Below the pieces are notes generated by a model. That model did no database searches, was not told the DNA's origin, and saw only the letters and a program-made list of their open reading frames with translations. This document shows, piece by piece, positions 24,201 through 35,308 of a stretch of DNA of 64,000 nucleotides (position 1 is the stretch's first letter; each line of letters begins with the position of its first letter). Origin of the DNA: Chenopodium formosanum (lineage: Eukaryota; Streptophyta; Magnoliopsida; Caryophyllales; Amaranthaceae); assembly GCA_024500155.1 (NCBI GenBank), contig CM044868.1, forward strand, positions 33,715,665 to 33,779,664. The letters are read 5' to 3'. The position numbers and the translations under genes are program-made.

Positions 24201-24300
24201 GGGAGTGTTTGGTATAGGATTTTACAGGGATGGAAACGGAATCATATTAGGGAGTGTTTGACATAGGATTTTATAGGGATGGAAACGGAATTATATTAGC
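24201..24300 (+). repeat. Tandem duplication of the Harbinger terminal 49 bp
   Basis: GGGAGTGTTTGGTATAGGA is followed 49 bases later by GGGAGTGTTTGACATAGGA, and the next ~30 bases are also duplicated. The element therefore has two stacked left ends. Confidence 0.85.
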
Positions 24301-24609
24301 ATTTGCGTTACATTGTGTTTGGTTACGGACTAAGGTAACACAAACTGTTAGTTAGGGGTAACCCAATCTACCGAATTGTTTCCCCTGTAATAGGTGAGGA
24401 AACAAATCCCCTTTCCTTCCTCTAACACAAAAAATAAAGAAAATTCTTCTATTTCCTCTTCACTTACTCGATAATTCTCTGAAAAATTCCCAAAAATTTT
24501 CGATGATGCTATGAGGAAAGCTGCAATTCTCCAGATCTTACTCCTAATTTTTCAATTTTTTTCTACAAATCTTTAGAAATTATCACAGGTTTGCTATCTT
24601 CATTTCTCT

Positions 24610-24801
24610 CGTTCAATTTCTAGGGTTCATGTAGTATCAATTTTTGTGTTTTTGGTATGAATTTATTACTTGTGTGTTCAATTGCAATCTTCAGAAAGTT
24701 ATTTTCGTTCAATTTCTAGTGTTCATGTAGTATCAGTTTTTGTGTTTTTGGTATGAATTTATAACTTGCGTGTTCAATTGCAATCTTCAGAAAGTAGTTT
24801 T
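24610..24801 (+). repeat. 96-bp tandem duplication in Harbinger 5' region
   Basis: CGTTCAATTTCTAGGGTTC at 24610 recurs at 24706 with only a few differences over the full unit. Non-coding. Confidence 0.85.
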
Positions 24802-24965
24802 TGTTTGATTTTTTTATTATATTATTGTAATTACTTCAAGTTTCAGCTATGAATGTTATTGTTTTAAGCTATAATTAATTTGAAATTATTAAACAAATAT
24901 TGGACTTTTGTATAATTTCTTCAATTGGTAATTATATCTATGTTATGAATGTAATAGATTATTGG

Positions 24966-25147
24966 TGGTGCTAAACATGTCTTATTTTGCTCCATCTGTA
25001 TGCATTACAGTGAGAAAGTTGCTGCTACTATATTGAGTATATAGACCATGGTTTTCTGGTGCTATACATGTCTTATTTTGCTCCATATGTGTATGCATTT
25101 TAGTGAGAAAGTTGCTGCTACTATTTTGAGTATATAGACCATGGTTT
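24966..25147 (+). repeat. 91-bp tandem duplication in Harbinger 5' region
   Basis: TGGTGCTAAACATGTCTTA at 24966 recurs at 25057 with a few changes. Non-coding. Confidence 0.85.
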
Positions 25148-25298
25148 TTTTTGCTTAATTTTGCTTGTTTCTTAACTAGTTTACTCTTCATGATTTGGTT
25201 GACAATATTTGTTAATTAATTAACTAGAGATTGATATAACTATTGTTTTGCCGTTTATTAGGTTCAATTGCCATTTATTTTCTGTGTTTCTTGTACAA

Positions 25299-26673
25299 TG
25301 CCTCAACTTATGCGTTCTATAAGGAAGAAAAAGCTAAAACAAATACAATTAGCAATTGCAATGGTTATTATTATGTTGTTGATGTATTGGATGTGGTATA
25401 TTTGCGTTGTTACAATAAGGGGGTTCGAATAAAAGATAGGAAAAGAAACAAAAAATTGTTACGGATTTAGTATTAAGAGGGATTTATAGGGAGAGTGATG
25501 TGAAATGCAAGAGTGAGCTTCGCGTTAATAGAAGAACTTTCAATATTATTTGTGAGATGCTTAGAGACATTGGGGGTTTGAGTGGAACAAAAAACATGTC
25601 GCTTCAAGAGATAGTAGCCATGTTTTTATACACGTTGGCTCATCATAAGAAGAATAGGTGTATTGGACATTACTTCTTTCAAAGTGGAAAAACCGTGACC
25701 GACAATTTCACCTTTGTCTAAGGGCTTTTCTCAAGTTGCATGAAGTACTACTTTACAATCCCACACCAATATTGAATGATTCTGAAGATGAAAGGTGGAA
25801 ATCCTTCAAGGCTTTGGTATTTTCAAAGCCCCTAAATTTTGCTAGGATTTTCTTATTTTTGCTTTTTTGTAAGTAATATTTTTTCCTATTTTTGTAGAAT
25901 TGTTTAGGGGCATTAGATGGGAATTACATTAATGTAAATGTGCCTTCACAAGAACAACCAAAGTATAGAACAAGAAAAGGAACGATTGCTATGAATGAAT
26001 TGGGCGTTTGTGCACCTAATATGCAATTTATTTATGTTCTTCCTGGTTCGGAAGGTTCGGCCCATGATATGCGTGTACTTCAAAATGCTCTTTCTAGAAC
26101 AAACGGTTTTAGGGTACCTCGAGGTAAGTGAAGGCCTTTTTTGTGAGTGTATATGTTTTATTAGTTTTGGTTGGAAGTAATTATTTTTTTCAATAACTTT
26201 GAAGGTATTTATTATTTTGCTGATGCGAGGTATACGAATTGTGAGGATTTTCTTGCTCCATATAGTTGTCAAAGATACCATTTAAAAGAATGGACGGATC
26301 GACAACCCGAAAGTGCCGAGGAATTCTATAACATGAAACATGCTAGGGCGCGAAATGTGATTGAGAGATGTTTTGGTCTAGTTAAAGGAAGATGGAGTAT
26401 ACTTAGAAGTCCTTTGTTTTTCCCTATTCAAACTCATGGACACATCGTGATGGCTTGTTGCTTATTACATAATCAATTAGAAAATTCATGCCTACGGATG
26501 ATACAAAAGAAGATGGATTGAGTAAATCTGATGATGATTTCGAGAGTGATTCCGATGATGAGAGGGAATTTATTACAAGTGTTGTTACTTTGGATCATTG
26601 GACCAATTTTAGAAATGAATTAGCCCAAGATATGTTTAATGATTGGAGGGCGAGAGGTAGACATGGTCAATAA
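25299..26673 (+). pseudogene. PIF/Harbinger DDE transposase, frameshifted
   Basis: It reads through three exons. Exon 1 (to 25816) holds ELRVNRRTFNIICEML, LFLYTLAHHKKNR-type sequence and LLKLHEVLL-like sequence. Intron 1 is 25817-25897 (GT...AG). Exon 2 (25898-26122) has NCLGALDGNYINV (first catalytic Asp) and GSEGSAHDMRVL (second Asp). Intron 2 is 26123-26204. Exon 3 has YYFADARYTNCEDFLAPY and RARNVIERCFGLVKGRW (catalytic Glu). All three DDE residues are visible. Frameshifts are needed near 25440-25500, near 25700, and near 26480, after which the C-terminal tail continues in another frame to 26673. The product would cut and paste the element at TTA sites. Start chosen at ATG 25299 because KK-rich sequence follows; uncertain. 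Confidence 0.85.
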
Positions 26674-26838
26674 TACAAAATGTATGATATGCCTTATTAA
26701 TCTATTATGTTTAGTTTTGTCTAATATAATTTGTTATATATGTCTAATGTATGATATATTTTTTTAGTTCTATTATAATCAGCCTTGTAGTTTGTTTTGT
26801 TGAGTTCTAATATGTCTTAAAATCTACTATTTTTTCAA

Positions 26839-28716
26839 ATGGAGTTTAGTCAAGCTAAGAGAAAGGCAAGCAGTCGAGGAAGAGGTAAAAATAATAGGTA
26901 ACGGACGTATGAAGAAGATGTAGTTCTAATAAGATATTTGCATGAGTTGAGTTGCGATCCGAAGTGGAAATGCGAGAATGGTTTTAAGAATGGTTACATG
27001 AATAGATTGGAAGATATGATTAATGGTGTACTTCCTAATCGCGGCTTGAAAGCGGTTCCCCACATTAAGTCGAGGATCAAGCATTGGTCGGAGAAATATA
27101 GCGCATTAGCGGATATGTTATCCACCTCAGGATTTGGATGGGATGCTGAGAAGAAGATGCTACAAGTAGGGAAGGAGGTGTTTGACAATTGGGTGAAGGT
27201 ATGAATCTGTTTTCTAGTCTGTATTTGAATCTGTCCTGTGCTTCCGTATTTGAATCTGTCCTCATATGACTCACTACCACTGCTTCTGTTTTTTGATTTA
27301 AACCTTAAAGTAAAAGTTAAAAATAATTTTAAACTTTTGGCCTTTTTTGTGAGATGTTCTTATATTATGTTCTGATGCATTTTTCACAATATGATTATAC
27401 CTACGTGAAATACAGTATGTTTTTGGGTCTACTGCTCTGCTGTTATTATACTCTGCTCCGCTGCCAGATGACTGTTTTTGGAGCTTGGGTATGTACTGTG
27501 GCTGTGAACCTATATATCCCAAGATGTTATCCATTGATTTCCGTTTCTTGCATAAAATTTAATACGCAAACTTTTTTAATAGTTTTATACTCTGAAAATC
27601 ACCTTAGATAATTTACCCATTTCATAATTTCTTTGATGGTTGGAAAGTAGAAATTAGAGAGTCGAGTTGAAGTTTGAAATGATTTATAACTATTTCTTTG
27701 TTTGCCTATATCTGTTATTCATGAATTTTCTAGCCTAGAGCTTAGCCTGAAGTTTAAAACTTATATGTTGGACTGAAAGAAGATAGATGTAGCTTCATTT
27801 TAATTATAACTATTATTATAATAGCTAAAAAGGAATAATTAGATGTTGGATTCTCTTGGATGGTTGCAGTAATGTGGCTCGAAAAAGGAGTAAAAAGTTG
27901 ATCAGCATAATGCAATATTTTTGTGTAATGAGGGTTGTATATAATTGCTCTTTATTTTACAATTTAAAACTAGGGTTTTGGCTTGGATTCTTAAATAATG
28001 AGGGTTGTATGTTATATTGGCTTAGAAATCAAAGACGTGCAGAACATTTAAATTTATAATACGCAAATGACAAAGCTATCGGAGATGCAAGTGAGTCGTT
28101 TGTTGATACTATAGAAGATATGGATCAAGAAATTGATAAGAAACCATTGAATTTCTAGAGTGATGAAGAATATGATGTGAATTCTACTCATTCAGACACT
28201 TATTCTTCTACAAGTCAATCTAGAAAACGTCCCGTGAAGATAGAGGATGATCATTCAACTCCTTCAAAAATGGCAAAAGTGAAGGCTTGTACGATTCATT
28301 CTTCCGCAAGTGATTCCAGTACTCAATCCGGAAAACGTTCTACAAAGGGGAAGGAGGCTAAGGTAAAGGGAAAGAACAAGGTAGATTTGAAGAGTTTTTG
28401 TAGGAATTATGATGATGATTTGGTGGCCTCCCTCCATGATGTTTCTAATAATTTTGGGAAGATATTTAAAAATATCCATGTTAATCTTGGGACTATGGCT
28501 AGTGCATGGTCTAAAGAGGAAGAAAGAGAGTAAAACGATGGATGATGAAGTGAGAAAGGTTTTGGATGAGGTGATGAAGTTCGATGGAATTCCTCCATCC
28601 GAAGCTTTAAAGGTTCCTTCAATTCTCATGGCGGAAGAACATAAGCTTCACATCTTCTATCAAGCTCCAACTAATATGAAGAAACAATATGCAATTGATC
28701 TTCTTAAGAAGAAATA
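26839..28716 (+). pseudogene. Harbinger Myb/SANT-like accessory protein (ORF1), broken
   Basis: ATG 26839 opens MEFSQAKRKASSRGRGKNNR. An in-frame TAA (26899) follows, then RTYEEDVVLIRYLHELSC, RLEDMINGVLPNRGLKAVPH and KHWSEKYSALADML up to ~27200, a plant Myb/SANT-like DNA-binding domain. After a long intron (about 27201-28057) the frame continues with an acidic and Ser/Thr-rich linker (TAG near 28156) and, after a shift near 28525, the C-terminal GIPPSEALKVPSILMAEEHK region, ending at 28716. In PIF/Pong elements the Myb-like protein works with the transposase, helping DNA binding and nuclear import. Intron limits are approximate. Confidence 0.75.
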
Positions 28717-29162
28717 AAAGTTTTATCCTAAGTTGTTGTTATTTGAGTTAATGTTTTAATGCTTTTTAAATGTGTTTTTTATTTTATTTTATTTTATTTT
28801 TTTAGAATACTAGAATTTTAATGCTTTTGTAATAACAACTCATGTGACATTGCCTATATATCTAGCATATGATGTATTATGGTAATATGTTCAAAAATAT
28901 ATATATATATGTATATTATGGTAATTAGTGTTGCTCTACATTGTATAATGTATATCAAAAGTTAGCCAAGACATCAAAAATTAGAAGGAAAGCTATTTGT
29001 TTCCAAGTTAACTATGCCAAACAAGAGGAAAGGGATTGGTTATAATTGTTTACGGTTCCTTAGTAATACCAAACAAATAATAAGGGGAATGTGTTCCTCT
29101 TTCCCCTCCTAATTTGTTTCCATTCCCTTACATTTACTAGTTTGATACCAAACATCCCCTTA

Positions 29163-30230
29163 ATATTCTAAGGTAAGCAACTCTTTGCTAATGGCTCCAA
29201 GCCATTCTTGGTTAGGTAAATTGTCACATCTAATGCTCTCTCAACAACTTATTCACTTTCTCATGACATGTTAAGACTCCATCACTCATATCATTGAGTA
29301 TAACCAAAACCAACATGCACACCCAGTATGCCTTACGTTTCCTTGGAGTAACAGTGATGCCTCGCTTTGGCATAGCCCATCATTACTCTCAATAAGTTGG
29401 TAAGTGTTGTTTTGTAATCTTAAATTTTACTCAATATTTAAGGACCTAGGGTTTCTATGTTTGTTGATTTTAGTGAACATAATTAATCATCACAACATTC
29501 AAAATCCTAAACATGCATCTAGAATATCATTCATTCATATAAGCATAGATATATATAAAAAAAACATAGGTAAATGATGCATTTGTCAACTAGCATGACC
29601 CCTTGAGTCTTCAAGGGTCTTCTTTTGCAACCTCAGAGCTTTGTCTTCCAAGAACCTCCGTTTTTAAGACATAACCAAAATAATGCAACTATTAGTATCT
29701 AGATTAGGACTAATCTAAATATTAAGTTACAAAAATACGCAACGGTTTGCCGACCGTATTTGGATTTACAAAAATACATGACAAAACACTGTCCGTATTT
29801 TCTATCCTAATTGGGCCCCACTAGTTGCCATTTTATAAAACCTATGAGAGAAAATATACATTCCATTCATCCTTTTACTATATGTGAATGGCCTATGCAT
29901 TTTACAACGATAAAAAAGTAACAATGCACAAACAAGCGCAAACTAGTAACTAATTAAGGTGGTTAATCCGATTAACGCGCCTAATTAAAACTAGTCAAAG
30001 TTTTTTAACCAATTATGTGATTAAGAGCAATTAAAAGTTAAAGCTTCCACTAAATTCCGCATTAAACTTTATTAATCCAATTAATTACGCAGGTAAAACA
30101 AAAATTTTGTCAAAATAAAATTTTGCAAGTGCCGCTTAAAACCGAGGCCTAGCCTCCAAAATTTAATTAAAATAATCTAAACACAATTAAAATTGGCAAA
30201 ACGCAAAATTAACATAGTTCTAATAACCCC
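29163..30230 (-). other. Copia A leader (untranslated) region
   Basis: Inverse match to about 60420-61490 and, for the distal part, 56720-57500. Shared landmarks are CCAAAACTAACTCGC-type blocks, CCTAGGTCCCTAA (inverted), and CCGAGGCCTAGCCTCC at about 30145. No frame. Confidence 0.8.
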
Positions 30231-30234
30231 AAAG

Positions 30235-31915
30235 TGCCTAACATCAAGCCTTTCGGCTTGGATTGCTAAGCATCGGGGCATGGGTACCTAGTGAAGCGTC
30301 ACACCCATAGCATATCCACATCTAATATGTCTACGCCATTCATAATCCATTAGATTACTAGCTCCATATGGTTTGGAACCACGAAAGGAGGATCGGGGAT
30401 AATTGTACAAAGTGAGTCATGGAGTCCCATTCGCCCGTATTGGACTCTACTCGATTCTTATTGTGAAAAGTGATTTCTTGCGATCTAAAAGGCATGTAAA
30501 CAAATATTCTATTTGCTCCAAACTATAATTATGCTAAATTAGTTGAATATTAATGCACATATAATTCTAAAATATTCGTGATCACTTGATGTAATAACAA
30601 GATTAAAAAGGGACCTAACCGGTCCAAATTATCTTATTAGGCGTGATTTTGAGTTACATATTCCCTTTATGCATGCAATATGGTGATCATAAAATATAAT
30701 AGAATAAACATTAACATTGGAAGCGATTTAACAAAAATAACGTTAGTTAAATCAAATAATAATAAGCCTAATCATGATACTAGCAATAAAGATTAAAATA
30801 AGAGTAATTAAGTGAATAAATGACTCACGTTCCCCATTTCCTTGAATTGCTACATCATGAATAAAATGTAAGTAACTTTAATCAAAATTAATCAAATTGA
30901 AATAAATTCAATAAAAAAAAGAGTTAATTTGGTCCAAACCCTCAGTTAATTGTACTTTTCACGCCTTGTTTTAAGGACATAAAATTGGGTTAAGTATGGA
31001 CTCATTGGAGTGTTTAAGGGAAGTATTATGGAAAAATAAGGAGGCTAGTATTTAGGCTAAAGAGAGAGAAGAGAATGATTGTTGGTGCCCGGAACTGAAG
31101 AAATTAGTAGGGTATTTATAGCGGAAATGAGCAGGGGGATACCCTAGAAATGATGAAGCGTTGCGGAGAAACCCTAATTATACACCGCATCATTGCGCAA
31201 AATACCGCGATGCAATGCAAAATACTGTGACACGGTATCCAAATGTCCAGATTCATTAAGCGTGTGATGTTTTAAGCGAGGAGAAAATGTGTGAAAACAC
31301 CGTATCATGTTATGTATACCGCGACATGTTGCAAAATACTATGACACGGTATGTGACACGTCAGCATATGCCGTGCCGCGACGTTTTGCCTTGACGCGGT
31401 AAATTCCTATTTTTACGCATTTTTAAAACTATGATAACTTTTAATCCGTAACTGGGAATTAATAAAGCATATAATATATCTTTGGAAAGATTATCAAGTC
31501 TACTTTCAAAACTAGTTTTAATCAATTCAAAATATGTTGTAAAATTTAAAATATGACCGTTTTAGAGAAAGGGTGTCGGTTTTGGGTCGAGTTTAGTGTT
31601 TTGCTTATATCTTCTTCGTTTTAAACCGGAATTGGGCTTACGATGTCTCGTTAGAAAGCTTATTAAAAGGACTAACCAACCAAATAATATTTGGATCAAA
31701 ATTATAGGGCCAAAAAATTAGTTTATCTTAGTTTTGTGATTTGGAAAATAAGTTATGGTTTAGGGAAATGGGCAAAGAATTGGGTTAGTTTATGTATTAA
31801 ATTGAACATTTATTTAAGAAATCCAATGATTAAATACTGAATCCAACCAATAATGGCGGTGAAAGGTTGTTCATCATCGGGTTAGGTTTTGGGGAGACAT
31901 TTTTAGGTGTTTACA
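30235..31915 (-). repeat. Third family V-like LTR (minus strand, diverged)
   Basis: Plus strand ends GGGGAGACATTTTTAGGTGTTTACA, the inverse of the family-V start TGTAGACACC. It contains GTAACTTTAATCAAAATTAATC-like and GGCGTGATTTTGAGTTACA landmarks in the family order and a TATA box at 31113-31121. The left boundary near 30235 is inferred from loss of copia leader similarity; no convincing target duplication found. Confidence 0.65.
31190..31400. repeat. GC-richer repeat array upstream of the LTR TATA box
   Basis: Two long diverged copies of a unit containing TACCGCGA, GCAAAATACT and TGACACGGTAT (31215-31255 and 31316-31356), plus partial copies. Same position as the arrays in the other family-V LTRs but unrelated wording. 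Confidence 0.75.
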
Positions 31916-31972
31916 ATTTCTAATTACTATAAGAGTCTAGATTATTTTTATTCATTATGAGTTGAAAATATC

Positions 31973-32605
31973 CAGAGGTGGAGGGATACAAGGGGGGAGG
32001 GGAGCTGGTGGAGGCGCGACCTCCTCGACCCAGATTTGTTGTTCATGTTTTCAATGCTATGCCACCCCTAAAATTATAATATATATAATTAAAGACACAT
32101 AAATTTTAGTAAACAAGGCTTGATATGTTGGTTAAGGAGTGTTATTTTTTCATGAGCTGGGTTCGAATCCTGTCCTTATCATATTTTTTTATTAAGGCCT
32201 TGCTTATTCAACTTGGGCAAGGATTTCTGTAAATAAAGATTGATATATTTATTTCATTTAATAAATTTGGCTAATTTTTTGTCAATTGAATGGAACTTTA
32301 GGCTAACTGCATACATTTAATATGATATATAAAATTTTTAGGGTTATATGATATTAAATTTGATAATTATTGGTTTTGTATTGATATCATAAAATAAAAT
32401 ACACTAGATTTTTTTATATAGAAAAGTAATAAGAGATTACAGTAAATTTTAGTGTTGAATCTTTATTAGTGATTTTGCTAATATGAAAAATCATAGAGTA
32501 AAATTTAACTCTTTAGTAACAATAAAATGTTAGTACATTTTAATTTTTTAATTATCTATTAACAAGTCCTGCACCTATGACTTGAAAATCCTGGCTTCGC
32601 CCCTG
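31973..32605. mobile_element. Non-autonomous hAT element, 633 bp, with tRNA-like promoter
   Basis: Ends CAGAGGTGGAG and (inverted) CAGGGGCGAAG, the short CAG...CTG ends of hAT elements. The perfect 8-bp duplication AAAATATC flanks it (31965-31972, 32606-32613). No transposase. Inside, TGATATGTTGGTTAAGG (32121-32137) and GGTTCGAATCC (32160-32170) have the spacing and form of Pol III A and B boxes. Confidence 0.88.
32160..32170 (+). promoter_or_regulatory. Pol III B-box-like sequence
   Basis: GGTTCGAATCC is a perfect B-box consensus; an A-box-like sequence begins 39 bases upstream. No cloverleaf could be traced around it, so this is tRNA-derived (SINE-like) rather than a tRNA gene. Confidence 0.6.
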
Positions 32606-32613
32606 AAAATATC

Positions 32614-34193
32614 AATGCTTACGCCACTATAAGAATTATATTCGTCTTATGCAGAACCTGACTACTATTAATGTCAACGTATTTGTCACGAAAATCGTTG
32701 ATGCCATTAAAGTGAGTTTTTCATGCGTGCTCCTAATGATATTAGGGTCTTACATATAATCATTTTCAGAAACGATTGGTTGCAAATGAAATTTACTGGA
32801 AAGATCTTGATGAAAAAGTCTATGGAGACTCTTATAATACGAATGTTAATGAGGATGAAGAACCATCGATTATAGCATTTGTGGTTGAAAAATCATAGAT
32901 TGAAAAAACGGTTATTGAAAAATCATTAATTGAAGAAACAGTGGTTGAAATTCCTTTGTTGATGATGAGCTTATTCACGAGGGTAAAATATTGAAGTCAT
33001 TATTGGATGATAAAACAAAGACTACCTCCATGATCGTTCTATTAATTCCAAATTTTTAGCGAAGAAAGTAGAAGGTTGTGGTGTTTTTTCATCTCTCTTT
33101 TTGATTTTTCCTTTGACCTTGAGTCTTCTTTATGTCCTCCAAATTTTTTCTATGTAAAGATAAGTGTGTGTTTTTTTAAGCCCTATCTAGTGCTTAATGT
33201 AATGTTTGCAAGAGTGTTTGATAAATTACTCAAGGTGTTAAATTCCTCCAATAGAGAGAAAGTGTGTAGTTGAGCGATACTTTGATAAACTAGCGCTTTG
33301 CGGGAGGCAACTCGTGTTTTATTTATTTTCGCTCGGTTTTTTTATTATTTTTGTGTGTTTTTATTTGCTTTTTTTAGAAACTTAAGGAGAAAGTGTCTTA
33401 TGCTTGTGGGAGTTTCTTGTTGTGTAGGTTTTTAGCTAGAAAATTTAACTTCAGACAAGAAAGACGAAATGCAATCGTGTTTAACCTGGTAGAGCTCTGC
33501 TCGATCGTACGCATGTATGTATCATTAAAACTACTCAACTTTAAAAAGCCATAAATTTTGCGTTTCTTATTGAATTTTCACGTGTGACCTATCGTTGGGA
33601 GATCTTCAAGTCTACTTTCCAAAAAAATTGGAGTAACTGCATTATCAATTGTACATAAAAAATAATGATCATAAGAGTGCACCTGACTCAATTTTGAACT
33701 TTTTCCACTAACAATTTGTTTTATACTTGCCCAAATTTGTTCCAAAGATATGCATTGAGATCCTCGAGGATTTGTCGACATTGATGTGGTGATGATGATG
33801 GGTTGTAGCCTTAGCAACTAGCTTCCCTTTAAGACATTCAGGACATTGAATTATCTGATTTAGCTTGGGGGGAGGTTCTTGTGTACACATGGCATATCTT
33901 TCACCTTCTCTCTTTTTATTTTATTATTTTTTTCTTTTGGTGTGATTAGACTAGTGTTTCTTTTGTTATTGATATAATAACTTAGGTTATATTTATTGAT
34001 TTAAAAAATCAATAAAAAAAATCAAAAATACATTCCAATGAACTATGAATCACGCTTCCCTATGCTCCTTGATGAAAATATTTCTAAATTATTTTGATTC
34101 TTGGTTATTGATGATAAATATTATTGATTACTTGGTCATAAATTTTTTTACAACATATTATGATGTTTGATTACCTTGAAACCTTAACATGCA
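32614..34193 (+). other. Decayed LTR-element interior, possibly Athila-like
   Basis: No intact gene. GCGCTTTGCGGGAGGCAACTCG at ~33294 and AGCTTGGGGGGAGGTTC at ~33862 resemble stretches that follow pol in Athila-type elements, as I recall them. At 32880-32960 a short repeat encodes VVEKS/VIEKS-like units. Frames at 33076-33273 and 33578-33890 are short and unrecognised. Confidence 0.35.
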
Positions 34194-34448
34194 TGACGAG
34201 GGGTGGAATTAGGTCGTTGAAACTAATCCTCCCTCGATCAAACTAAATTTATAAATGCTTAACAAACCTATATACAAGTATAGAGGAAAGTCAAGGGTCG
34301 AACCAAAAGGAACAATAATGTTCAAGTGCTCTCAATTATGCGCCTAAGCTAGGTCGAAGACAAAGGTAAAGAGAGAACACTAACAACTAAAAACAAAGGA
34401 ACCAAACAAATAAAGCACCAGGAACGGGGATTAGCAAGTAATCATGAC

Positions 34449-34938
34449 TATTTTGGGTGTTTTTGTCCCTCGGGAGAGTTACCTCACGAAATCTGGTCTG
34501 GCCGGTCTGTACCTGCAAAATAACGGAGACTCCGGGTGGTTGGAGCTCTGCCTTCGACAGTCAAGTTAGTAACTTGAAACGGAATAAAGAGTACGAAAAT
34601 TTAGGTGGGGATCTGCTTGGATTCCAAGCTCAGGTGTTTATCTGATGTAAGAGAGTACAGGTACAATAAATGATAAAAACGTGCCCTCAAAATGAGAGAC
34701 ATCTCCCTATTTATAGGGACATTGAGAATTATGCCCCTGATTAGGTCATTGAACCCTAATCATTGGTGAGCTGCACCGTTTTGCGGCATTCTCGAGATTT
34801 GGGCTTGAAGGCCGTCTTTTCCCCTGATTTCTGGGAGGACACGTGTCGAGCAGGGATTGGTCCCTTTTGGGCCAATCTAGGGCTGACACGTGTCACCCTC
34901 TAATTGGGCCACGTGGTAGGGTGAAATTACCCTTAACA
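34449..34938 (-). repeat. 3' LTR of the Tat element (490 bp)
   Basis: Plus strand starts TATTTTGGGTGTTTTTG (the other LTR has TGTTTTGGG) and ends CCTTAACA. It contains the TATA box CTATTTATAG (34707-34716, read inversely) and three CACGTG hexamers in U3 (34840, 34887, 34910). Confidence 0.92.
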
Positions 34939-34974
34939 TTTGCCCCTCACAGATGTGACGTGGCACGCCACGTG
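34840..34974. promoter_or_regulatory. G-box cluster (four CACGTG in 135 bp)
   Basis: CACGTG at 34840-34845, 34887-34892 (within the 12-bp palindrome TGACACGTGTCA), 34910-34915 and 34969-34974. The first three are in LTR U3; the fourth lies in the spacer toward the antisense gene. G-boxes bind plant bZIP and bHLH factors. They lie upstream of the LTR TATA on one strand and upstream of the antisense gene's TATA on the other. Confidence 0.7.
34939..34952 (-). other. Polypurine tract of the Tat element
   Basis: On the minus strand GTGAGGGGCAAA directly precedes the LTR start TGTTAAGGG. Confidence 0.65.
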
Positions 34975-35077
34975 GCATATGTGACACATGTCACTCTCCG
35001 GTTGGCGGTAATTTTACCGTTACATTGTAACCGTTCAGCTTCCGGGTAAATTACGGAAATGCCCACATATTTACCCT

Positions 35078-35086
35078 CTATATATA
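35078..35086 (+). promoter_or_regulatory. TATA box of the antisense gene
   Basis: CTATATATA about 220 bases before ATG 35309, preceded by the G-box cluster and followed by a leader with a CT-rich stretch. Inferred promoter. Confidence 0.55.
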
Positions 35087-35308
35087 GCCGTTTACCCTCA
35101 TAATTTTGTACGTTTACAAAAAATTTTCTAGAGAGAAAAACTTTGAGAGAGCAGAAGTCATCCGTTTGAGTCAGGCGCAAGCAAGAAACTTTGTTCTTCC
35201 GCAACCCAGTCGGACCCGCCTTCCTTCGAATATCAGATCCAAAGGTACCGTCTCTGTCTCTCTCAGCTCTTTTCTTTTTTCGCCGCTTGTATATATTTCT
35301 TGCAATAA

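Larger units (their letters stand above)
24201..29159 (+). mobile_element. PIF/Harbinger transposon with both genes, 4959 bp
   Basis: Ends GGGAGTGTTTGGTAT and (inverted) GGGGATGTTTGGTATC. The target duplication TTA stands on both sides (24198-24200 and 29160-29162), diagnostic of PIF/Harbinger. It carries a DDE transposase (25299-26673) and the Myb/SANT-like second gene (26839-28716), the two-gene arrangement of this superfamily. Both genes contain lesions, so this copy is probably not self-mobile. It interrupts copia A between leader and gag; the flanks rejoin to match 61440-61560. Confidence 0.93.
12494..30230 (-). mobile_element. Ty1/copia element A, broken up by later insertions
   Basis: Pieces at 12494-14153, 16027-16518, 18523-18800, 22191-24200 and 29160-30230 line up in one order on the minus strand: leader, gag, protease/integrase, RT, RNase H, 3' end. 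They match copia B (49121-52874) for pol and the copia leader at about 60420-61640. Inserted sequences are two family-V LTRs, a family-X LTR and a PIF/Harbinger element. Neither LTR of A is retained: the 3' side stops at 12494, where B continues to its LTR, and the 5' side runs into the LTR at 30235. Confidence 0.85.

Noticed and set aside
32121..32170. tRNA gene
   Set aside because: A and B boxes are present, but no acceptor or anticodon stem could be paired; treated as SINE-like.
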